From: Erwinia mallotivora
GTDB taxonomy: Bacteria; Pseudomonadota; Gammaproteobacteria; Enterobacterales; Enterobacteriaceae
NCBI RefSeq assembly: GCF_000590885.1
Contig: NZ_JFHN01000058.1
Location: 1-64,000 of the forward strand
Direction: 5' to 3'
Length of the DNA: 64,000 nt
The number at the start of each line of letters is the position of its first letter. Within the stretch, counting starts at the first letter, position 1. Positions 49,593 through 58,245 of this stretch are shown in pieces. The notes under the pieces are model-generated. The model was not told the DNA's origin and did not search any database. It was given only the letters and a program-made list of their open reading frames with translations. The translations under genes and the position numbers were made by a program.

Positions 49593-50777
49593 ATGAGTAC
49601 ACCAACACAGAATATCCTGCATACCGGGGGCGATCCTCGTGCCCTGCCTGAATTTATCGAACTTCGCCATGAAACAGCTAAAACCAGCCATAACTCACGC
49701 AAAGAAATCGACTGGCAGCGCGTAGAGGAACTCTCAATCGCGCTGTTTCGACGTAACGGCATGGATCTGCAAAGTGTTGCCTGGTACACCATGGCCAGGG
49801 CATGGCGAACCGGGCTGGCAGGACTGTGTGAAGGGCTGGAGATCGTCACGGCGATGATGAAGCATCAGTGGTCCACGTTATGGCCGCACCCTTTGCCGGC
49901 GCGGCTGGCGATCATCACCTGGCTCAGCGCGGGGATTCAACAGGTGATCCGCGCTCTGAGCCCCGGGCAGGAGGATCTCCCTTTATTGCACAGACTGGAA
50001 ACCCAACTGGATGAGAACGTCGATACGCTGGAGAAACTGGCGCAAAAACATCTGTCGCAACTTGACTGGCTGAAAGTGCAGGTCAGTGAGGTCATCGGGC
50101 AAATCGCGCCCGTGGGCCATGAGCTACAACAGACTGAGCGCAGCGCTCCGCAGCCGGAAAGCGATGAGGCAGATCCGGATTATGTCCCGCCACATCGTTA
50201 TGCGGACGGTCACACGCCGCTGATTTACGTGCCACGGGATTTAACCTCTTCAACTGCACTGAACGTCTCCTTCAGCTTCTGGGAACGCAGCCGTGGATTT
50301 TTTGCCGGAATGATGGTGATGCTTATCCTCGGCTCGATGGCCATCTGGGGATACCAGCTGATGCAGCCCATTCCCGGCAGGGCACAGCGCATGGCAATAC
50401 TGGCGCAGCAAATCACACCGCAGCAGGTCAGGCGCAATGAAAGCTGGCAGCAGACGGTTTCGGCGATGGCACTGCCGGGTGCGCAGATGCAGCTGTGGCA
50501 AACGGCACAGTTTCGGCTGCAACGCCTGGGAGAAGATCTGGATGCGATGGACACGACGGAGCCAGGGTGGCCCGGGCTGCCGGAAGTGAAGGCGAGGGTG
50601 GTGACTATTCAGCAGCCCTTGCAGGAGCTGATGCCCGTGGAAGAGCTGCTGCGCAGGCTGGAAAAAAACAAAACCTCACCGGTGTTGCGCGGCAAAATTG
50701 AACACCGGTTGAAACAGCTCCTCGCCCGTTATGCCCTTATCCTCAGTCAGGACCCGAAGCATGACGAACTGTACTGA
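49593..50777 (+). CDS. VasL/ImpA-domain type VI secretion protein (orphan)
   Basis: This 394-residue protein has an ImpA N-terminal domain (about 8-150: GGDPRALPEFIELRHE, WQRVEELSIALFRRNGMDLQ, TMARAWRTGLAGLCEG, WSTLWPHP), one transmembrane helix (about 230-252), and a helical C-terminal domain of the VasL type (SQDPKHDELY at the end). VasL-like proteins belong to the TssA relatives that act with the type VI secretion baseplate or sheath. No other type VI gene is in the window; flanking genes are treA and a DASS transporter. It may serve a cluster elsewhere or be a remnant. AAGGGA precedes the ATG. Confidence 0.8.
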   Translation: MSTPTQNILHTGGDPRALPEFIELRHETAKTSHNSRKEIDWQRVEELSIALFRRNGMDLQSVAWYTMARAWRTGLAGLCEGLEIVTAMMKHQWSTLWPHPLPARLAIITWLSAGIQQVIRALSPGQEDLPLLHRLETQLDENVDTLEKLAQKHLSQLDWLKVQVSEVIGQIAPVGHELQQTERSAPQPESDEADPDYVPPHRYADGHTPLIYVPRDLTSSTALNVSFSFWERSRGFFAGMMVMLILGSMAIWGYQLMQPIPGRAQRMAILAQQITPQQVRRNESWQQTVSAMALPGAQMQLWQTAQFRLQRLGEDLDAMDTTEPGWPGLPEVKARVVTIQQPLQELMPVEELLRRLEKNKTSPVLRGKIEHRLKQLLARYALILSQDPKHDELY

Positions 50778-50819
50778 GTCCGGCATCCCCGCAGGCTGCG
50801 GGGATGCGCCCGGCCAGCA

Positions 50820-52313
50820 TCAGAACATCATCACCATCCACGGATAGGCGATCAACATCATACTGCCAAGAAAAATCGCGCCAAAAATGGTCCCCAGCCG
50901 CCAGTAATCTTTGGTGGGAAGATAGCCGCTACCATAATAGATAGGACTGGGGCCGGTGCCGTAAGGGGTAATAATTCCCATAACCCCGAGGGAGGTGACC
51001 ATCATCAGACAGAACACCGGCATATTGATACCCGGAATGGATGCGGCGATGGTCAGCGTGGCGGGCAACAGGGCGGTGGTGTGCGCGGTGGTGCTGGCAA
51101 ACAGGTAGTGCAACAGGAAAAAGGCCACCAGCAGTACCACGGCGGAAATCTGGGGATCGTAACCCTGTAACAGCTGACTACCCTGTTTCCCCAGCCAGGC
51201 AATGAAGCCAACCCGCGCAAGGCCATCAGCCAGTGCCACCAGGGTGGCAAACCAGGCAAAGGTATTCCATGCGGGTTTATTACTGGTGATATCGTTCCAG
51301 TTCAGCACGCCGGTCCACAGCATCAGCACCACGATCAGCAGCGCCGCCATCGCCGGTTCAATAACGCTGGCGGCAAAAATCCACATCAACAGCGCCGAGC
51401 AGACAAACAGCAGCAACAGCATCTCATTGCGCGACAGTTTGCCCAGTTTTTCCAGTTCGCTGCTGGCCCAGCGCGGCACTTCATCATTTACTTTTACCTC
51501 TGGCGGATAGAACCAGTAAGCCAGCAACGGCATGGTAAAAATCAGCAGCACCCCCAGCGGCAGAAAGGCAAGAAACCAGGTCCCCCAGGAAATATCGAAG
51601 CCGGTAATGCTTTTTACCAGCGCCAGCGCCAGCAGATTGGGCGCAAGCGCCGATAAAAACATCGAACTGGTGATACAGGCGGCGGTAATCGCCACCCACA
51701 TCAGATAGGAGCCAATTTTACGTGCGCTGGGATCGTTGGGTTTCGAACCGTATAACGGCGGCAGATTGGCGATAATCGGATAAATGGTGCCGCCGCTGCG
51801 CGCGGTGTTAGATGGCGTGAAAGGGGCCAGCAGCAAATCAGCAAAGGTAATGGCATAGCCCAGCGTCAGGCTGCGGCGGCCAAGATATTTAACCAGAATC
51901 AGCGCCAGCCGCCGTCCAAAGCGGGTTTTGTCATAACCGGCCGCGAACATAAATGCGCCAAAAATCAGCCATACCGTTGAGTTACCAAACCCGCTGACCG
52001 CCCATTTAAAGGCCTCCGCAGGCATGCGGAAATGCGGATCCGCCACCTCGGCCGGGGTGAACAGCAGCCACTGACTAAACAGGGCGATCACCACCACCCC
52101 GGTCAGACCGATTACCGCGCCTGGCAGCGGTTCAAAAATCAGACCAATAATGACCCCGACAAACACTGCAAAAAAGTGCCAGGCATAAGGTTGCAATCCT
52201 GCCGGAACGGGGATGAGTAACAGCAGCAGGGTCACTACCACAGGAAGTAACAGCATGAACAGCTGCTTTTTTTGCCCGGCACTGGCGGGGGTAACGCTGT
52301 TGGTTTCACTCAT
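50820..52313 (-). CDS. DASS-family anion:Na+ symporter (YbhI/CitT-like)
   Basis: This inner-membrane protein of about 497 residues has roughly 12 helices and both family substrate motifs: TPSNTARSGG (about 165) and FASTTAHTTALLP (about 420). Family members carry di- and tricarboxylates such as citrate, tartrate, succinate and 2-oxoglutarate. I start at ATG 52313 (MSETNSVTPASAGQ...), but the frame is open to 52403 and ribosome sites are poor, so the start is uncertain. It is divergent from a fumarate reductase, which suggests fumarate or a related C4 acid as substrate (inference). Confidence 0.87.
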   Translation of the reverse strand: MSETNSVTPASAGQKKQLFMLLLPVVVTLLLLLIPVPAGLQPYAWHFFAVFVGVIIGLIFEPLPGAVIGLTGVVVIALFSQWLLFTPAEVADPHFRMPAEAFKWAVSGFGNSTVWLIFGAFMFAAGYDKTRFGRRLALILVKYLGRRSLTLGYAITFADLLLAPFTPSNTARSGGTIYPIIANLPPLYGSKPNDPSARKIGSYLMWVAITAACITSSMFLSALAPNLLALALVKSITGFDISWGTWFLAFLPLGVLLIFTMPLLAYWFYPPEVKVNDEVPRWASSELEKLGKLSRNEMLLLLFVCSALLMWIFAASVIEPAMAALLIVVLMLWTGVLNWNDITSNKPAWNTFAWFATLVALADGLARVGFIAWLGKQGSQLLQGYDPQISAVVLLVAFFLLHYLFASTTAHTTALLPATLTIAASIPGINMPVFCLMMVTSLGVMGIITPYGTGPSPIYYGSGYLPTKDYWRLGTIFGAIFLGSMMLIAYPWMVMMF

Positions 52314-52910
52314 AGCAGACAGAGATTCCATCGTTGTGACAAGGTAATGTGGCGGCTCAGAACCTGTTAAAACAGGCACCCGCTCGCACGGGTCAGAGAA
52401 CATGTTTTTATTAATAAAATAAATGGTAGCAAAACAGATTAACTGACCTGGTTTTTTACCGGAAATATGCGTTTATGCTGCGAAGGAAATTAATTTTTAA
52501 CATTTTGTTCAGGGCCAGAACATGCCGTTCTCTGGCCGATAATGCATAAAGCTGAATCAGATAAATAGTTAACATAAGCAATTGCTGTTCGCAACAAAGT
52601 ACATTCCGGATGCAGTATGTTAAATTCAGTAAGTACCAGATAATAGCTTTATTTGACTGATTTTAAACATTTTAATTTGTGGTAATTGTGGGTTGATTTT
52701 TGGAAATCAATAGTTAACAATTTACCAATGTCTTTCAGATATTGTTAATCATTTGCCATTTCCGGGCAATGAAAATGATATTGCTGACCTGTTTTCTCTC
52801 TCTGCAAAGCGATGACGGATAAATTCAAACGATGCCGGAATGTTAATTCAGGCCATGCTAAGCCGTCTGGCAGAGAATTCAGCACATCTTAATTTTGGAG
52901 CTGCCCTGAT
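52314..52910. other. Divergent control region of DASS transporter and NADH:fumarate reductase
   Basis: These 600 bases are AT-rich and carry no gene. TTGATTT-TTGG-AAATCAA (52693-52710) is a perfect palindrome that could bind a regulator. Half-sites recall FNR, but the 8-bp gap between TTGAT and ATCAA does not fit FNR. Confidence 0.5.
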
Positions 52911-55688
52911 ATGAATACGCTGACCTCGGTTCTTAACCCTCTCACGTTGCCTGGTGGGGCGGTGCTGAAAAATCGTCTGCTGATGGCTCCGATGACCACC
53001 TGTACCGGCTTTCATGATGGCTCGGTCACCAGCGATCTGGTGGAATATTATCGTGCCCGCGCCGGCAGCATTGGCACGGTGATTGTGGAATGCGGCTTTA
53101 TCGATGCCAAAGGCCCGGCATTTCCCGGTGCCATCGGCATCGACAGTGACAACAAAATCGCCGGACTTAGCCGAATTGCGGATGCCATTAAATCCCAGGG
53201 GTCGACGGCAATTTTGCAGATTTACCACGGCGGCCGAATGGTGGAGCCAGAACTGATTGGCGGCAGAACCCCGGTGGCACCCAGCGCCATTGCTGCACCG
53301 CGTGAGGGAGCCACCACACCGCAGGCGCTGACCGGCGAGGAAGTGGACGTGATGATCACCAAATTTGGTGATGCGGTTAACCGGGCGATCAAAGCCGGGT
53401 TTGATGGTGTGGAAATCCACGGCGCTAACACCTATCTGATCCAGCAGTTTTTTTCACCCAACTCCAATCAGCGTGAAGACAAATGGGGCGGCAGCCGTGA
53501 AAAACGCGCCGCCTTTCCGCTGGCCGTGCTGGACATTACCCAGAAAATGGTGAAACGCTTCGGACATGAAGGTTTTATTATCGGCTACCGCTTTTCTCCG
53601 GAAGAGCTGGAAGTGCCCGGCATCCGTTTTGACGATACCCTCTATCTGCTGGAGAAACTCGCCGCCCAGGGGCTGGACTATGTGCATTTCTCCGTGGGGC
53701 AACTGCTACGCCCCTCTATCGTCGACAGAGACGACCCGACGCCGCTGATTAGCAAATTCATCGCCATGCGCTCGCCGCAGCTGGCGAAAATCCCGGTGAT
53801 TGGCGTGGGCGGTGTGGTCAACAAATCCGATGCGGAAAAGGCGCTGGAGCACGGTTTTGACCTGGTGGCGGTCGGCAAGGCGTGCATTGCGTATCCGGAC
53901 TGGGCTGATCGCATCATCAACAACGACGGCCAACTTGAGCTGTTTATCGACAGCAATCAGCGCGAAGCCCTGAAAATACCGGAGCCGCTGTGGCGCTTCT
54001 CGCTGGTGGACGCGATGATCCGTGATACCAGCGTCAGCGGCAGAAAATATAAGGCGGGGGTCTGGCAGGAAAAAGTGGAATCTGAGGCGCTGAAGCTGAA
54101 GATCAATGTCACGCTGGATACCGACCGCATCACCGATATCAGTCTGGTGCCGGACGACAGCCTTGACGTGGATTTCACCACCACCTTCGAAAGCCTGCGT
54201 TCACGCATTCTGGTGGCAAACAGCCCACACGTTGATGCCATCACCGGGGCCACCACCCAGAGTGAGGCGCTGAAAAAAGCCGTTTCGCGGGCGATGACCA
54301 CCTCCAGCAAAGAGCAGGTTATTGAGGAGGGCGGCAATCCGCAGGCACCTCAGAACGTTGACGTGGTGATCATCGGCAGTGGCGGTGCAGGGCTGGCGGC
54401 GGCGATTCAGGCCCATGACGATGGCGCACGGGTGATGATTATCGAAAAAATGCCGACCATCGGCGGCAACACCATCAAGGCATCGGTGGGGATGAATGCG
54501 GCAGAAACCCGCTTCCAGCAGTTGAAAGGGGTGCGCGACAGCAAAGCGCTGTTTTATGAAGAAACCCTGAAAGGCGGCAAATTCAAAAACAATCCCCTGC
54601 TGTTGCAGGAGTTTGTTGACCTCGGCCCGGAAGCCCTTGAGTGGCTGGCGGCGAAGGGCATCGCGTTGAACGATCTCACCATCACCGGCGGTATGAGCAT
54701 TGAGCGAACCCACCGTCCGGCGGACCATTCCGCGGTGGGCGGTTTTCTGATCAGTGGTCTGGTGAAAAACATTAATAAACGCGAAATCGAGGTACTGCTG
54801 GAAACCTCGGTGGACGAAATTCTGATTGAAAACGGCGCGGTGAGCGGCGTCCGGGTGGTGGATGAATATAACGACAGTCGGGTGCTCAACGCGAAAAACG
54901 TCATTGTCGCTACCGGCGGCTTCAGTGCCAACCGTGAGATGGTGGTGAAGTACCGGCCGGAACTGGAAGGCTTTGTCACCACCAACCACAAAGGCGCTAC
55001 CGGCAGTGGTATCGCCATGCTGCAAAAGATCGGGGCGGATACGGTGGATATGGCTGAAATTCAGATCCACCCGACGGTGGAGCAGACCACCTCTTATCTG
55101 ATTTCTGAGGCCATCCGGGGCGGCGGCGCGATACTGATTAGCCAGGCAGGCCAGCGCTTTTACAATGAGATGGAGACCCGCGACAAAGTCTCGGCGGCGA
55201 TTATCGCCCTGCCGGAGAAAAATGCCTGGGTTATTTTTGACGATGAGGTGCGGCGTAACAACAAAGCGGCTGATGAATATATCGCCAAAGGCTTTGTGGT
55301 CAGCGCGCCGTCGCCGCAGGAGCTGGCGGTGAAACTGAATATGGATTTTCATGCGCTGCTGGCCACGCTTGAACGTTACAACCTGTTTGTTGAAAAACAG
55401 GATGATGAGGATTTTGGCCGTAAAACGGCGATGCGTCATCCGCTGAAACAGGCACCGTTCTACGCGATTCGTATTGCGCCGGGCGTCCATCACACCATGG
55501 GCGGTGTGACCATCAACACCGATACGGCGGTGCTGGATGCGCAAAAGCAGGTGATCCCTGGCGCCTGGGCGGCGGGGGAAGTGGTGGGGGGCATTCACGG
55601 TGCCAACCGTATCGGCGGCAACGCCGTGGCGGATATCATTATCTTTGGCATTCTCGCCGGACGACATGCCGCTGCCTTCTGCCGTTAA
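52911..55688 (+). CDS. Soluble three-domain NADH:fumarate reductase
   Basis: This 925-residue protein joins three flavin domains. Residues 1 to about 345 are an Old-Yellow-Enzyme barrel (LLMAPMTT; IHGANTYLIQQFFSPNSNQR near 168) that should take electrons from NADH. About 360-450 is an FMN_bind domain with the ApbE flavinylation motif ITGATTQSEAL near 444. About 480-925 is a fumarate-reductase flavoprotein (VVIIGSGGAGLAAAIQAH, THRPADHSAVGG, GVHHTMGGV). This matches the soluble NADH:fumarate oxidoreductase described from Klebsiella. A different 2-enoate acceptor (urocanate, acrylate type) is possible. There is no signal peptide, so it is cytoplasmic. No apbE gene is adjacent. Confidence 0.9.
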   Translation: MNTLTSVLNPLTLPGGAVLKNRLLMAPMTTCTGFHDGSVTSDLVEYYRARAGSIGTVIVECGFIDAKGPAFPGAIGIDSDNKIAGLSRIADAIKSQGSTAILQIYHGGRMVEPELIGGRTPVAPSAIAAPREGATTPQALTGEEVDVMITKFGDAVNRAIKAGFDGVEIHGANTYLIQQFFSPNSNQREDKWGGSREKRAAFPLAVLDITQKMVKRFGHEGFIIGYRFSPEELEVPGIRFDDTLYLLEKLAAQGLDYVHFSVGQLLRPSIVDRDDPTPLISKFIAMRSPQLAKIPVIGVGGVVNKSDAEKALEHGFDLVAVGKACIAYPDWADRIINNDGQLELFIDSNQREALKIPEPLWRFSLVDAMIRDTSVSGRKYKAGVWQEKVESEALKLKINVTLDTDRITDISLVPDDSLDVDFTTTFESLRSRILVANSPHVDAITGATTQSEALKKAVSRAMTTSSKEQVIEEGGNPQAPQNVDVVIIGSGGAGLAAAIQAHDDGARVMIIEKMPTIGGNTIKASVGMNAAETRFQQLKGVRDSKALFYEETLKGGKFKNNPLLLQEFVDLGPEALEWLAAKGIALNDLTITGGMSIERTHRPADHSAVGGFLISGLVKNINKREIEVLLETSVDEILIENGAVSGVRVVDEYNDSRVLNAKNVIVATGGFSANREMVVKYRPELEGFVTTNHKGATGSGIAMLQKIGADTVDMAEIQIHPTVEQTTSYLISEAIRGGGAILISQAGQRFYNEMETRDKVSAAIIALPEKNAWVIFDDEVRRNNKAADEYIAKGFVVSAPSPQELAVKLNMDFHALLATLERYNLFVEKQDDEDFGRKTAMRHPLKQAPFYAIRIAPGVHHTMGGVTINTDTAVLDAQKQVIPGAWAAGEVVGGIHGANRIGGNAVADIIIFGILAGRHAAAFCR

Positions 55689-55698
55689 TGCCTGCCTG

Positions 55699-55716
55699 CC
55701 CACGCTGCGGCGTGGG
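55699..55716 (+). terminator. Hairpin after the NADH:fumarate reductase
   Basis: CCCACGC (55699-55705) pairs with GCGTGGG (55710-55716), 10 bp after the stop. There is no U-run. Confidence 0.5.
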
Positions 55717-55771
55717 TGGGCACTCAACGCGTCATCATCTCATCTGATCACAAAAATATTTTTCTCCCCCC

Positions 55772-55797
55772 GCAACTTTTCCCCTTCCCACAGCGAA
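55772..55797 (+). promoter_or_regulatory. Candidate ECF sigma promoter of the peroxiredoxin operon
   Basis: GCAACT (55772-55777), exactly 16 bp, then CGAA (55794-55797). This is close to GTAACC-N16-CGAA, which I recall for Caulobacter SigF, a sigma factor paired with NrsF. It lies 41 bp before the peroxiredoxin ATG. Autoregulation by the sigma factor encoded downstream is inferred. Confidence 0.45.
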
Positions 55798-55838
55798 CTG
55801 TCTGTCAGCACCTTCACTGATACCTACCGGAGCAAAAG

Positions 55839-56402
55839 ATGAAAAAAACGATTGGCAGACTGGCCCTGGCCGCCACCCTTGGCGCATCGGCACTGGCTTT
55901 TAACGCCGGGGCGGCACTGCCCGTTGGCGCGAAAGCCCCTGATTTCGAGTTGCAGGGTGCGCTGGCGGGCAAAGCCATCACTTTCTCGCTGCAACAGGCG
56001 TTACAAAAAGGGCCGGTGGTGCTCTATTTCTTCCCGGCCGCCTTCAGCAAGGGCTGCACCCTGGAGGCGCATGACTTTGCTGAGGCCACGGACAGCTTCA
56101 GCAAACTGGGCGCAACCGTGGTCGGGGTGACCGCAGGAAATACTGACCAGGTGAGTGATTTCTCGAAGCTGGAATGCCGCGATAAGTTCGCCGTTGCCGC
56201 CGATCCAGGGGCGAAAGTGGCCGCGCAGTACCAGACCACCATGCAGATGAAAGGCAAAACCCTCTCTGAGCGGACTTCATTTGTGATTGCCCCCGACCAC
56301 AGCATCCTGCTGAGCTATACCGACCGTAACCCTGACAGCCATATCCAGAAAGCCATGGAGACGGTCAAAGCCTGGGACAAATCACATCCGTCAGCCCTCT
56401 AA
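55839..56402 (+). CDS. Exported peroxiredoxin (AhpC/TSA, BCP-like)
   Basis: This 187-residue protein has a signal peptide (MKKTIGRLALAATLGASALA, cleavage near GAA, about 26), so it should act in the periplasm. The thioredoxin-fold motif FFPAAFSKGCTLEAHDF has the peroxidatic Cys near 73, and a second Cys in KLECRDKF near 113 could resolve it. It would reduce peroxides using electrons from a periplasmic dithiol partner, for which the DsbD-like protein encoded 20 bp downstream is the obvious source. Confidence 0.88.
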   Translation: MKKTIGRLALAATLGASALAFNAGAALPVGAKAPDFELQGALAGKAITFSLQQALQKGPVVLYFFPAAFSKGCTLEAHDFAEATDSFSKLGATVVGVTAGNTDQVSDFSKLECRDKFAVAADPGAKVAAQYQTTMQMKGKTLSERTSFVIAPDHSILLSYTDRNPDSHIQKAMETVKAWDKSHPSAL

Positions 56403-56422
56403 TTTCCCTCGCGAGGTCAGTC

Positions 56423-57637
56423 ATGTTGACAGCCATTTTTGCCGCCTTTCTGGGCGGCATCATCCTTAACCTGATGCCCTGTGTCTTTCCGATCGTCTCC
56501 CTGAAGGCATTTGGCTTACTGCGTCATCAGGGGCAACAGGCTGAGGCACGCCGCGAGGGACTGGGTTTTTTGCTGGGCGTGCTGCTGGCGATGATGGTGC
56601 TGGCCGCCATACTGTTGGCGGCCAGAGCCGGAGGTGCCGCCGTCGGCTGGGGGTTTCAACTTCAGTCACCGCTGGTGATTGCCATTCTGGCGCTGGTGAT
56701 GCTGGCCGCAGCACTTAATCTGCTGGGGGTGTTTGAGGTCGGGATGTCGCTCCAGCGTGTCGGTGAAATCAACGGCGGCGGTGGCGCTTTCAGCCGTTCA
56801 GCCCTGACCGGCGCGCTGGCCATTGTGATAGCCACGCCGTGCTCTGCGCCCTTTATGGCCGGGGCCATCGGTTACGCCCTGCTGCAACCCCCGGCGGTGG
56901 CGCTGACGGTATTCTTTTTCCTCGCGCTGGGGTTTGCCGCGCCCTTTACCCTGCTGTCGCTGTTTCCGCTACTGGCAAAGGTTCTGCCGCGTCCGGGCGC
57001 ATGGATGGCGGTGCTGAAGCGTGCACTGGCTTTCCCGATGCTTGGTGCCTGGGCCTGGCTGGTGTGGGTGCTGGCTCAACAGGCGGGCACCGCCGCGCTT
57101 GGCGTGCTGCTGGCCGGTTCGGTGGTGACAGGCTTTGCGGCCTGGCTGTACGGGATCGCCCAGCAGCGGCGCATCAACGGTAAAGGCTATCGCCTCACCG
57201 GCGTGGTCGCCGCCGCCCTGATCGTCGCGGTGCTGGTGCCGCTGCCGAAGGTGATGCATGTCGCCCCATCGGCACCCGAGCTGGCTAAGCTGCAATGGAC
57301 GCCGCAGGCGGTGCAACAGCAGCGCGGGCACGGCAGGGCGATTTTTGTCGATTTCACCGCCTCATGGTGTATCACCTGTCAGGTCAATGAGCGTACCTCC
57401 CTCTCGACGCCGGCGGTAAAGCAGGCGCTGGCTGAAACCGGTGCCTGGTATATGGTGGCGGACTCCACTAAATTTAATCCTGATGTTGATGATGCGCTCA
57501 GTCAGTTCGGGCAGGGGGGACTGCCGCTGTATGTGGTTTATCCCGCCAATGGCGGCCCACCTGAGGTGCTGCCGCAGGTATTGACGCCGGACATTGTGGT
57601 GAAGGCGCTGAACCGCGCGGCGGGCAGGAAAATCTGA
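56423..57637 (+). CDS. DsbD-like thiol:disulfide reductase lacking the alpha domain
   Basis: This 404-residue protein starts directly with the membrane domain (FLGGIILNLMPCVFPIVSLK), with its two redox Cys in LMPCVFP (about 20) and ATPCSAPF (about 138), eight helices in all. It continues to a C-terminal thioredoxin-like domain with CITC near 316-319. The periplasmic alpha domain of DsbD is absent. It should carry electrons from cytoplasmic thioredoxin to a periplasmic client, here most simply the adjacent peroxiredoxin. ScsB or classic DsbD are alternatives by family but differ in layout. Confidence 0.87.
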   Translation: MLTAIFAAFLGGIILNLMPCVFPIVSLKAFGLLRHQGQQAEARREGLGFLLGVLLAMMVLAAILLAARAGGAAVGWGFQLQSPLVIAILALVMLAAALNLLGVFEVGMSLQRVGEINGGGGAFSRSALTGALAIVIATPCSAPFMAGAIGYALLQPPAVALTVFFFLALGFAAPFTLLSLFPLLAKVLPRPGAWMAVLKRALAFPMLGAWAWLVWVLAQQAGTAALGVLLAGSVVTGFAAWLYGIAQQRRINGKGYRLTGVVAAALIVAVLVPLPKVMHVAPSAPELAKLQWTPQAVQQQRGHGRAIFVDFTASWCITCQVNERTSLSTPAVKQALAETGAWYMVADSTKFNPDVDDALSQFGQGGLPLYVVYPANGGPPEVLPQVLTPDIVVKALNRAAGRKI

Positions 57638-57684
57638 TTTCTCCTGCCTCAGCAAAAAATGAGGTGGCGATAACAGGATGCAAT

Positions 57685-58245
57685 ATGGATAAGTGCGATG
57701 CGGTGACGCGGGAGAGGTGGCCGGAACTGATGGTCCGTGCTCAGGCTGGTGACGGGCAGGCATACAACCGGCTGCTGACCGCGCTGGTGCCGGTCATTCG
57801 CACCCTGGCGGCAAAAAAAATTGCTGACCAGACGCTGCTGGAGGATGTGATTCAGGATGTGTTACTCAGCATCCACCGGGTGCGGCACACCTGGGACCCG
57901 GACTATCCTTTTCTGCCCTGGCTGATGGCGATTGTCTCTGCCCGTGCCACCGATGCATTGCGGCGACGCGGCCGCCGCCAGCACTGGGAGGTGGAAGAGG
58001 CTGCCGTGCCGGAAGGTGAGCAGCCCGTCACGCCTGTCGGAGGGGATACGTCTGCGGAGCTGGCAGGTTTTCTGCTACAGCTGCCGGCCCGTCAGCGGGA
58101 AATGGTCGAACAGGTGCATTTACGTGAAATGAGCCTGGCAGAGGCCGCCGCGCACAGCAATCTCAGCGTCTCTGCCGTTAAGTCACTGCTGCATCGCGCA
58201 TTAAAAAATCTACGACGGTTCGGAGCCGGTGATGAAAGATCATAA
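57685..58245 (+). CDS. ECF-type RNA polymerase sigma factor
   Basis: This 186-residue sigma-70 family protein has region 2 (about 10-80: MVRAQAGDGQAYNRLLTALV, VIQDVLLSIHRVRHTWDP, FLPWLMAIVSARATDALRRR) and region 4 (about 120-175: QLPARQREMVEQVHLREMSL, HSNLSVSAVKSLLHRALKNL). AGGA lies before ATG 57685; an in-frame start at 57664 is less likely. It overlaps the anti-sigma gene, the usual arrangement. The operon implies control of periplasmic peroxide or thiol defence. Confidence 0.92.
   Translation: MDKCDAVTRERWPELMVRAQAGDGQAYNRLLTALVPVIRTLAAKKIADQTLLEDVIQDVLLSIHRVRHTWDPDYPFLPWLMAIVSARATDALRRRGRRQHWEVEEAAVPEGEQPVTPVGGDTSAELAGFLLQLPARQREMVEQVHLREMSLAEAAAHSNLSVSAVKSLLHRALKNLRRFGAGDERS

Noticed and set aside
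52693-52710. FNR site upstream of the NADH:fumarate reductase
   Set aside because: TTGAT and ATCAA are separated by 8 bp, not 4, so FNR would not be expected to bind.
54201-55727. Long open frame antisense to the NADH:fumarate reductase (508 codons)
   Set aside because: Shadow of a GC-rich gene; very His/Arg-rich and without any motif or ribosome site.
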